Assembly (NCBI GenBank): GCA_946479905.1
Contig: CAMLIA010000251.1
Span: 1-5,263, forward strand
DNA: 5,263 nucleotides
From: an uncultured Frankiales bacterium
GTDB lineage: Bacteria; Actinomycetota; Actinomycetes; Mycobacteriales; SCTD01
Direction of reading: 5' to 3'
The notes beneath the pieces are model-generated. The model had not been told where the DNA came from, ran no database searches, and saw nothing but the letters and a program-made list of their open reading frames with translations. Below, piece by piece: positions 1 through 4,907 of this stretch. Within the stretch, counting starts at the first letter, position 1. Every line of letters starts with the position of its first letter. Position numbers and translations under genes: made by a program.

Positions 1-758
1 TGAGCGTGCTCGCAGGCGTCGGGATCACCAAGCGGTACGGCGGTCGGGTGGCCGTCGAGGACGTGACGGTCGAGGTGGCCCGCGGGTCGGTCGCCGCGGT
101 CATCGGCCCCAACGGCGCGGGCAAGACCACGCTGTTCTCCTGCCTCACCGGCGCGATCCCGCTCGACGAGGGTCGGGTCGTGCTGGACGGCGACGACGTC
201 ACGTCCGTCGGTGCCGACGCGCGCGCCCGCCGCGGCATCGGCCGGACCTTCCAGCGGTTGGCGGTCTTCTCGTCGATGTCGGTGGCGGACAACCTGCTCG
301 TGGGCGCCGAGGCGCGCCGGCACACGCCGCTGTGGCGTGGGCTGCTCGGCCTGCCCGACCCGCGCGCAGAAGGAGACCCGGAGCAGGTCGAGCGGGTCCT
401 CGCCCTGCTCGGCCTCGAGGACGTGCGCGACGCCGAGGCCGGCACCCTCTCGACCGGCCGGCAGCGCCTCGTCGAGCTCGGCCGGGCCCTCTGCGGACGC
501 CCGAGCGTCCTGCTGCTCGACGAACCGGCCAGCGGCCTGAGCGACGCCGAGACCGACGGGCTCCGGTCGGTGCTGCGGGCCCTGGCGCAGGACGGCCTGG
601 CCGTGCTGCTCGTCGAGCACGACGTCCGGCTGGTCCTCGACGTGGCCGACCACGTCTACGCCCTCGCGCAGGGCCGGATGCTCAGCTCAGGGACGCCCGA
701 CCAGGTGTCCGCCGACCCGGCGGTCCGCCGCGCCTACCTCGACCGGGCACCGTCGTGA
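1..758 (+). CDS. livG: LIV-type ABC transporter ATP-binding protein LivG (start cut by one base)
   Basis: Cytoplasmic ATPase subunit of a branched-chain amino acid (HAAT) type importer, expected to pair with LivF under two permeases. Numbered from the GTG at 6: Walker A GPNGAGKTT at residues 34-42, Q-loop Gln83 (RTFQR), signature LSTGRQ at 148-153, Walker B LLLDEP at 169-174 with Glu173, and H-switch His205 in VEHD. About 250 residues is normal for LivG. The window opens with TGAGC, so if the base before it is A, the true start is an ATG at position 0, in frame with the GTG at 6 and adding Met-Ser. This would make an ATGA overlap with an upstream gene's stop, probably a permease; that is inference. 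The signature reads LSTGRQ, where LivG proteins more often have LSYGQQ, but the key Ser and Gly are kept. The substrate cannot be read from the ATPase. Confidence 0.93.
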   Translation, partial: SVLAGVGITKRYGGRVAVEDVTVEVARGSVAAVIGPNGAGKTTLFSCLTGAIPLDEGRVVLDGDDVTSVGADARARRGIGRTFQRLAVFSSMSVADNLLVGAEARRHTPLWRGLLGLPDPRAEGDPEQVERVLALLGLEDVRDAEAGTLSTGRQRLVELGRALCGRPSVLLLDEPASGLSDAETDGLRSVLRALAQDGLAVLLVEHDVRLVLDVADHVYALAQGRMLSSGTPDQVSADPAVRRAYLDRAPS

Positions 759-1435
759 TCGAGCTCGAGCTGCGCGGCGCCCGCGCCGGCTACGGCCCGG
801 TGGAGGCGCTGCACGGCATCGACCTGGTCGTCGCGACGGGACGGCTGACCGCTCTGCTCGGCCCCAACGGCGCGGGGAAGACCAGCCTGCTCTCGGTGCT
901 CGCCGGCCTGCTTCCGCTTCGGTCCGGATCCCTTGCCTGGCAAGGGAAGGACGCCTCGCTGTGGTCCGCCGCCCGGCGGGTGCGCGAGGGGATGATGCTC
1001 GTCCCCGAGGGCCGCGGCACCTTCCCGGGCCTGCCGGTGCAGGAGAACCTGCGGGTCTTCGCCCGGGGCGGCGACCCGTCCCCGGCGCTGGAGGCCTTCC
1101 CGGTGCTGGCCGAGCGCAGGCAGCAGCGCGCCGGCTCGCTCTCCGGCGGCGAGCAGCAGATGCTGGCCCTGAGCCGGGCGCTGCTGCAGCGGCCGCGGGT
1201 GCTGCTCCTCGACGAGCTGTCCGCCGGCCTCGCGCCGCAGGTGGCGGCGCAGCTGCTCGCGCTGGCCCGCCGGCTGGCCGACGAGGGTGCCACGGTCCTG
1301 CTCGTCGAGCAGTACGCCGAGGAGGCGCTCGCGATCGCCGACCACGTGCACGTCCTCGCCCGCGGCAGTGTCGTGTTCTCCGGTGAGCCGGGCGAGCTCG
1401 TCCACGGCGTCCCGGGGGTGACCACGCCTTCCTGA
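755..1435 (+). CDS. livF: LIV-type ABC transporter ATP-binding protein LivF
   Basis: Second cytoplasmic ATPase of the same importer, expected to form the LivG/LivF heterodimer. From the GTG at 755 the protein has 226 residues: A-loop Tyr13, Walker A GPNGAGKTS at 36-44, the LivF-type LVPEGRG at 82-88 in place of a canonical Q-loop, signature LSGGEQQ at 129-135, Walker B LLLDEL at 150-155, and VEQ at 184-186, where LivF characteristically has Gln instead of the H-switch His. The frame is open far upstream, but the start is set at 755 because similarity begins there (IELELRGARAGYG) and the GTGA overlap with the livG stop implies translational coupling; no separate Shine-Dalgarno is seen. One oddity is Leu155 after the Walker B Glu, where Pro is usual. 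Codons 53-65 hold an AT-ended codon cluster and a 19-bp palindrome. Confidence 0.94.
   Translation: MIELELRGARAGYGPVEALHGIDLVVATGRLTALLGPNGAGKTSLLSVLAGLLPLRSGSLAWQGKDASLWSAARRVREGMMLVPEGRGTFPGLPVQENLRVFARGGDPSPALEAFPVLAERRQQRAGSLSGGEQQMLALSRALLQRPRVLLLDELSAGLAPQVAAQLLALARRLADEGATVLLVEQYAEEALAIADHVHVLARGSVVFSGEPGELVHGVPGVTTPS
929..947. repeat. 19-bp perfect palindrome inside livF
   Basis: TCCCTTGCC and GGCAAGGGA are exact reverse complements separated by a single T at 938. The site spans livF codons 59-65 (S-L-A-W-Q-G-K). It lies in a short stretch with unusually AT-ended codons (CTT three times, GGA, CAA) for this genome. It could be a protein-binding site or just a chance palindrome; as RNA, the middle bases would have to open to form a loop. 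Function unknown. Confidence 0.6.
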
Positions 1436-1450
1436 CTCCTGGTCAGGGGG
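1428..1450. terminator. Possible bidirectional terminator hairpin between livF and the binding-protein gene
   Basis: CCTGAC at 1431-1436 and GTCAGG at 1442-1447 form a perfect 6-bp stem around the loop TCCTG. On the plus-strand RNA it extends by two U-G pairs and one C-G pair to 1428/1450. It lies at the meeting point of two convergent genes, and each arm carries one gene's TGA stop. No T-tract follows on either strand, so an intrinsic terminator of the classic kind is not shown; actinobacterial terminators often lack the U-tract. Confidence 0.4.
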
Positions 1451-2900
1451 TGTAGCTGATCTGCTTGGCGTCGAAGCAGTTCTTGTTCATGTCTGCCACC
1501 TGCGACACCCAGCCCTGGTCGTCTGCCCAGCGGGCGGCGTTGATGCACGTCCAGCTGGTCTTCTGCGGGGGGCCCTTCTTGAACGATCGTGGGGTGAGCA
1601 GACCGCCTGCGTCGTAAGGCTTCCCACTGCCCATGTACGCCTCGACGCACCGCCGGGTCAGGTCGGCCCCGCAGGACCGCATGGCGTCGGTGAGCCACTG
1701 CGCCCCGGCCCATCCCTCCAGCGCCCACTCGGAGAGCTGGTCGTGGCCGTCGAGGTGCAGCCTCGCCATGGCGTCCCGGAACCGCTTCACCTGCGGCCGC
1801 CCGGTGTCGTCGTAGTTCAGGTCGTTGCCGGTCGCCCACAGCTTGTTGCGGCAGCCGGGCGAGTCGGCGTAGTCGGACCGGATCGAGTCCACCCAGCCCT
1901 GGGTCGTCGTCACCTTCGCGGTCAGCTGCGCGGAGAGGCCGTCGGCGTCCATCGCCCGGCACAGCGACACGTTGCCGCCGGTGTCCAGGCTGTCGTAGAC
2001 GTACTTCACGCCCTGGCTCTTCATGTCGAGGACGGCGGAGTCGTAGTCCGGCAGCGCGAAGTTGATCTGCTTCTCGACCACCGCGTACCCCTCCGCGCGC
2101 AGACCGGTCGCGATGCTCTTCCCGAAGCGCTGCGAGTCCGCGACGTTGTAGTAGACGACGCCCGCCCGCAGCGGCCCGCCGAAGCGCTTCTTGAAGTACT
2201 GGTAGACCTCCGTGCCGCCGATGAGCCTGCCGTGGTAGCCGACCGTCCCGTCGCGCGGGTAGGCCTCGCCGTAGATGTCCCACAGGTGCGACCACCGGTC
2301 GTAGGCCGTGTCGATCGGCTGGCTGCCGACGTCCGGGACGCCCTTGGACTGGACGTAGGACGCCCCTGCGTAGCTGAAGATCGACTGCGAGACCAGGGCG
2401 AAGACCCGGCTCCGGTCGATGAGGCCGTGGGCGCACGAGGTGTTGCGGGTGCCGTCACCGTGGTCGTCGCAGGTGACGAGGCGCACGGTGCGGCCGTTGA
2501 TGCCGCCGCGCGCGTTGAGGTCGTTGACGAAGGCAGCGGCTCCGTAGAGCGGCCCCACGAACGCCTTGGGGTCGAAGGGGTTCGACCTGCTGACGATCTG
2601 GCCCAGCGTGATGGAGGTGGCGGTCACACCGACGTCGGAGGCGGTGTTGCGCCGCCCGTTGGTCAGGCCGCTGCCGGGTGGTGCGGAGGCGGCGGCTCCA
2701 GGGCCCTGCAGCGCCGGCCGCGCCTGCGCCGAGGCGGTCCCGGAGGCCGTCGGGGCTGCCGTCGTCGTACTCCCGACTGCTCCCGGCGGGAGCGAGGTGA
2801 CCACCGTCGCGCCCGGCGACGGGAAGGCGCTGTCGGGCAGGCGGGTGGCGCACGCGGCGAGCAGCGCGCACGCCGCGATCAGGACCGGCTGGGGTCGCAC
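1443..2900 (-). CDS. Lipoprotein substrate-binding protein of a LIV-type ABC transporter
   Basis: Extracytoplasmic lipid-anchored receptor expected to deliver a ligand to the Liv importer. The 485-residue product has a short lipoprotein signal with one Arg, a hydrophobic stretch, and lipobox LAAC with Cys17. A Pro/Ala/Ser/Thr/Gly-rich tether follows to about residue 85, then a type I periplasmic-binding fold (Peripla_BP_6-like) from VGVTATSITLGQ at 90-101, with AAAFVNDLNARGGINGR at 121-137 typical of the family. Eight Cys in the mature domain fall in four sequence-adjacent pairs (144/156, 314/350, 410/418, 452/475), suggesting disulfides. At 485 residues it is longer than the usual 370-420, mainly through the tether. 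The start is a GTG with only a weak purine stretch before it, 19 bp after the TetR stop, so it is probably co-transcribed with tetR. Ligand unknown; family membership is well supported, specificity is not. Confidence 0.87.
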   Translation of the reverse strand: MRPQPVLIAACALLAACATRLPDSAFPSPGATVVTSLPPGAVGSTTTAAPTASGTASAQARPALQGPGAAASAPPGSGLTNGRRNTASDVGVTATSITLGQIVSRSNPFDPKAFVGPLYGAAAFVNDLNARGGINGRTVRLVTCDDHGDGTRNTSCAHGLIDRSRVFALVSQSIFSYAGASYVQSKGVPDVGSQPIDTAYDRWSHLWDIYGEAYPRDGTVGYHGRLIGGTEVYQYFKKRFGGPLRAGVVYYNVADSQRFGKSIATGLRAEGYAVVEKQINFALPDYDSAVLDMKSQGVKYVYDSLDTGGNVSLCRAMDADGLSAQLTAKVTTTQGWVDSIRSDYADSPGCRNKLWATGNDLNYDDTGRPQVKRFRDAMARLHLDGHDQLSEWALEGWAGAQWLTDAMRSCGADLTRRCVEAYMGSGKPYDAGGLLTPRSFKKGPPQKTSWTCINAARWADDQGWVSQVADMNKNCFDAKQISYTP

Positions 2901-2919
2901 GTCCCGACCGTAACGCCGA

Positions 2920-3441
2920 TCAGGCGCGCAGCGTGGCGTGGGCCAGCCGGCAGAGCACGTGTCGGCGCTCCTTGAGGGGGCTCTCGATCAGGCTGGTGGC
3001 GTTGAGCATCGCGAGGGTCGCGCCGACGACGAGGTTCAGCTCCTGGCTGCTCAGGTCGGGCCGCAGCGGGGCCGCGGCGTCGCGCCAGACCTGCTCGTAG
3101 CGGCGCATCCGCGTGCGGAGCGCGCGCCGCACGTCCTCGTCGAGCGCGGACTGCTCCCGCACCCAGACGCCGACCAGCGGCCGCTGCTCGGTGACGAGCG
3201 TGACGTGCAGCTCCACCAGCGCGTCGAGGTCCTGCGCCTGCTCGGCCAGGTCGAGCATCCCGTCCATCATCCGCTCGATCAGCGTCTCCAGCAGCGCCTG
3301 CTTGCTCGGGAAGTGCCGGTAGACCCCGGGCCCGGTGATGCCGGCCGCGCTGCCGACGTCGTCGATGCCGACGCCGTGGTAGCCCTTGCTCGCGAACAGG
3401 TCGGCGGCGCACTCCAGCAGCAGCTCCCGGCGCGAGGTCAC
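2920..3441 (-). CDS. TetR/AcrR-family transcriptional regulator
   Basis: DNA-binding repressor candidate of 173 residues from the GTG at 3441. The N-terminal TetR domain shows helix 1 (RRELLLECAADLFASKGY, about 4-21), then the helix-turn-helix at about 25-44 with the family-typical GITGPGVYRHFPSK. The C-terminal ligand domain includes WVREQSALDEDVRRALR and resembles the regulators described with a TetR_C_33 (SACE_7040-like) domain; that placement is from memory. The frame stays open to another GTG at 3483, but that start would add a Cys-rich peptide unlike TetR proteins and run into the divergent dehydrogenase gene, so 3441 is preferred. It has no Shine-Dalgarno; a TAACCT -10 element ends 5 bases before the GTG, so a leaderless mRNA is likely. 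It is divergent from the acyl-CoA dehydrogenase and upstream of the binding protein, so it probably controls both and itself. Confidence 0.88.
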   Translation of the reverse strand: MTSRRELLLECAADLFASKGYHGVGIDDVGSAAGITGPGVYRHFPSKQALLETLIERMMDGMLDLAEQAQDLDALVELHVTLVTEQRPLVGVWVREQSALDEDVRRALRTRMRRYEQVWRDAAAPLRPDLSSQELNLVVGATLAMLNATSLIESPLKERRHVLCRLAHATLRA

Positions 3442-3446
3442 GAGGC

Positions 3447-3452
3447 AGGTTA
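3447..3452 (-). promoter_or_regulatory. Candidate -10 element of the tetR promoter
   Basis: Read on the minus strand, TAACCT fits the actinobacterial TANNNT -10 pattern. Its last T is at 3447 and the tetR GTG begins at 3441, so transcription would start at or next to the start codon and give a leaderless mRNA. This agrees with the absence of a ribosome binding site. No clear -35 hexamer is seen. Confidence 0.42.
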
Positions 3453-3456
3453 ACGT
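3451..3456 (+). promoter_or_regulatory. Candidate -10 element of the acyl-CoA dehydrogenase promoter
   Basis: TAACGT fits TANNNT and ends at 3456. Initiation about seven bases downstream falls near 3463, giving a leader of about 0-2 bases before the ATG at 3465. The only possible ribosome binding site, GTGGG at 3455-3459, is weak. This -10 shares TTAA with the opposing one on the other strand. No clear -35 hexamer is seen. Confidence 0.42.
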
Positions 3457-3464
3457 GGGTTCGC

Positions 3465-4604
3465 ATGAGCAGGTGGGAGACACCGGAGCGGCAGGCGCTG
3501 CGCGCGCTGGCCAGGGACGTCGTCGCGCGCGAGGTCGCGCCGCACGTGGCGGACTGGGAGGCGGCGGGCGAGCTCCCGCGGTCGCTGCACGAGACGTTCG
3601 CGCGGGCGGGACTGCTCGGCATCGCCTTCCCCGTCGAGGTCGGTGGGCAGGGCGGCGACGCCGTCGACGCCGCCATCGTCACCGAGGAGATGCTCATCGG
3701 TGGCGCCTCCGGGGGAGTGGTCGCCTCGCTGTTCACGCACGGCATCGCGTGCCCGCACATCGCCTTCGCGGGCACGCCCGAGCTGGTCGACCGCTACGTC
3801 CGGCCCACGCTGGCGGGCTCGCTGATCGGGGCGCTGGGCATCACCGAGCCCGGCGGCGGGTCCGACGTCGCGGGCCTCACCACGACCGCTCGCCGCGACG
3901 GCGACGTGTACGTCGTCAACGGCGCGAAGACCTACATCACGAGCGGGGTGCGCGCCGACTTCGTGACGACGGCCGTCCGCACCGGCGGACCCGGGCACCA
4001 GGGGATCTCGCTGCTCGTCATCGACAAGGGCCTGCCGGGGTTCGGCGTCTCCCGGCCGCTGGACAAGATGGGCTGGCGGGCCTCGGACACCGCCGAGCTG
4101 TCGTTCTCCGACGTGCGGGTGCCGGTCGGCAACCTCGTCGGCGCCGAGGGCGACGGGTTCCTGCTGATCATGCGGCAGTTCCAGACCGAGCGGCTGGCGC
4201 TGGCCACCCAGGCCTGGGCGCTGGCCCAGCGGGCCCTCGACCTGACGCTGGCGTGGGTCCGCGACCGGGAGACCTTCGGGCGGCCGCTCGCGTCGAGGCA
4301 GGTCGTCCGGCACAAGCTCGCCGAGATGGCGCGCCAGGTCTGGGTCGCCAGGACGGCCACCCGGGCGGCGTACGACGCCTGGCTCGACACCGGGGACGCG
4401 GTGACGGAGGTGTCGATGGCCAAGAACACCGCCTGCGCCGCCGCCGACCACGTCGTCGACCAGGCGGTGCAGCTGTTCGGCGGCCTCGGCTACATGCGCG
4501 AGTCCGAGGTCGAGCGCTGCTACCGCGACAGCCGGATCCTGCGGATCGGCGGCGGCACCGACGAGATCATGAACGAGGTCATCGCCAAGCGGCTGGGCCT
4601 CTAG
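3465..4604 (+). CDS. Acyl-CoA dehydrogenase, FAD-dependent, with IVD/LCAD-type catalytic Glu
   Basis: Cytoplasmic flavoenzyme introducing a double bond at C2-C3 of an acyl-CoA and passing electrons to electron-transfer flavoprotein. The 379 residues are full length for the family: N-terminal helical domain at about 5-120, beta domain at about 121-225, C-terminal helical domain at about 230-379. Both family signatures are intact: GITEPGGGSD at 125-134, and Q336 through D355 (Q-x2-GG-x-GY-x2-E-x4-R-x3-D). FAD-contact residues appear in RDRETFG at 266-272. The position of the usual catalytic Glu before Gly-Thr (MCAD Glu376) is Gly363, while Glu242 in QTERLALA sits where isovaleryl-CoA and long-chain dehydrogenases carry theirs. 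The substrate may be branched or long, but that cannot be settled. Divergent from tetR; its TAG stop overlaps the stop of the convergent small gene. The ATG is the only sensible start. Confidence 0.93.
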   Translation: MSRWETPERQALRALARDVVAREVAPHVADWEAAGELPRSLHETFARAGLLGIAFPVEVGGQGGDAVDAAIVTEEMLIGGASGGVVASLFTHGIACPHIAFAGTPELVDRYVRPTLAGSLIGALGITEPGGGSDVAGLTTTARRDGDVYVVNGAKTYITSGVRADFVTTAVRTGGPGHQGISLLVIDKGLPGFGVSRPLDKMGWRASDTAELSFSDVRVPVGNLVGAEGDGFLLIMRQFQTERLALATQAWALAQRALDLTLAWVRDRETFGRPLASRQVVRHKLAEMARQVWVARTATRAAYDAWLDTGDAVTEVSMAKNTACAAADHVVDQAVQLFGGLGYMRESEVERCYRDSRILRIGGGTDEIMNEVIAKRLGL

Positions 4605-4786
4605 GTCTGCTTGTCGGGGTCCATGTCCGGGTCCATGTCGGGGTCCTTGGCCGCCTCCACGTCGGAGCTGGCGCCGGTCCGCTCCTCCTCGAACGCGGGT
4701 TCGGCCTTGAGGTCGCTGGAGGTCTGCTCCTCGACCTCCTTCGCCATCTCGGCGTCCGTCAGGCCTTCGCCGGCGGGGTGGGTCAC
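4601..4786 (-). CDS. Small acidic hypothetical protein with DPDM repeats
   Basis: I do not recognise this gene. It encodes 61 residues, strongly acidic, without Cys or Trp, signal peptide or membrane segment. Residues 9-30 could be a short amphipathic helix (LTDAEMAKEVEEQ); residues 48-58 form DPDMDPDMDPD, with Asp at every second position, resembling the metal-binding part of Ca-binding loops but lacking a full EF-hand or dockerin context. The start is the GTG at 4786 because AGGAGG at 4792-4797 lies five bases upstream; a longer open frame to an ATG at 4870 would add an Arg/Pro-rich leader and ignore that site. It converges on the acyl-CoA dehydrogenase, sharing the CTAG stop, and diverges from the sigma factor gene. 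The good ribosome binding site makes a real gene likely; the function is unknown. Confidence 0.68.
   Translation of the reverse strand: MTHPAGEGLTDAEMAKEVEEQTSSDLKAEPAFEEERTGASSDVEAAKDPDMDPDMDPDKQT
4617..4646. repeat. 12-bp tandem repeat, about 2.5 copies, in the small acidic gene
   Basis: The unit GGGTCCATGTCS occurs at 4617-4628 and 4629-4640, followed by the half unit GGGTCC at 4641-4646. The copies differ only in the last base (C/G). Each unit encodes Asp-Pro-Asp-Met on the minus strand, and since 12 is a multiple of three, copy-number change would keep the frame. Confidence 0.85.
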
Positions 4787-4791
4787 GGTGT

Positions 4792-4797
4792 CCTCCT
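4792..4797 (-). promoter_or_regulatory. Ribosome binding site of the small acidic gene
   Basis: Minus-strand AGGAGG followed by a 5-base spacer (ACACC) and GTG at 4786. It is the strongest Shine-Dalgarno match in the window and decides the start of the 61-residue protein against the longer frame. Confidence 0.75.
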
Positions 4798-4890
4798 GGT
4801 GCGGGTGGGGTGTCGCAGGGGGCCTACCCGCCAGAACTGCTGCCACGCCCGAGCGGCGACGGTGCGACAATCATGTGACGTCCCGATCGC

Positions 4891-4896
4891 GAGGAG
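4891..4896 (+). promoter_or_regulatory. Ribosome binding site of the sigma factor gene
   Basis: GAGGAG followed by an 11-base spacer to the ATG at 4908. The spacing is a little long, but there is no closer in-frame start and the ATG at 4873 runs straight into TGA, so 4908 is preferred. Confidence 0.55.
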
Positions 4897-4907
4897 ATCA
4901 CCCGAGC

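Larger units (their letters stand above)
3446..3457. promoter_or_regulatory. Candidate TetR operator in the tetR/acyl-CoA dehydrogenase divergent region
   Basis: CAGGTTAACGTG is an interrupted palindrome: CA-G-GTTAAC-G-TG, where only the two G positions break symmetry. It fills the middle of the 23-bp gap between the divergent start codons and overlaps both candidate -10 elements. A dimeric regulator bound here would block both directions. The symmetry is seen directly; binding by the neighbouring TetR protein is inference. TetR operators are often longer, and flanking symmetry here is poor. Confidence 0.45.
4787..4907. promoter_or_regulatory. Divergent intergenic region upstream of the sigma factor and the small acidic gene
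   Basis: This 121-bp gap must hold the promoters for both divergent genes. I find no convincing TANNNT element with a matching -35. GACAAT at 4866-4871 is the nearest plus-strand -10 match to TATAAT (4 of 6). Minus-strand GGGTAG at 4824-4829 resembles a SigB-type -10 but has no GTTT partner at the right distance. Both genes have visible ribosome binding sites. Confidence 0.4.

Noticed and set aside
332..754. Open frame extending livF upstream of 755 across livG
   Set aside because: Its translation is Arg/Pro/Ala-rich low-complexity sequence, a shadow of the livG frame in GC-rich DNA; ABC similarity starts only at 755.
762..771. AGCTCGAGCT 10-bp palindrome at the livF start
   Set aside because: About five such 10-bp palindromes are expected by chance in a window this size, and the sequence encodes ordinary residues.
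790..2436. Long minus-strand open frame across livF and the binding-protein gene
   Set aside because: It is out of frame with the well-supported binding protein and antisense to livF; the composition is typical of GC-rich shadow frames and no domain is visible.
1743..2975. 410-codon plus-strand open frame antisense to the binding-protein gene
   Set aside because: The Val/Arg/Ala/Gly-rich translation has no recognisable motif, while the opposite strand encodes a lipoprotein with a clear lipobox and binding fold.
3442..3483. Longer tetR start at the GTG at 3483
   Set aside because: It would add 14 residues unlike TetR N-termini and overlap the dehydrogenase start; the helix-1 pattern begins right after the GTG at 3441.
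4824..4829. SigB-like -10 GGGTAG upstream of the small acidic gene
   Set aside because: No GTTT-like -35 lies 14-17 bases upstream and the last base departs from GGGTAT; too weak to call.
4811..4869. Inverted repeat TGTCGCA / TGCGACA with a 45-base gap
   Set aside because: Seven-base arms with free spacing are expected by chance at about this rate in a 120-bp region, and there is no symmetry beyond the arms.
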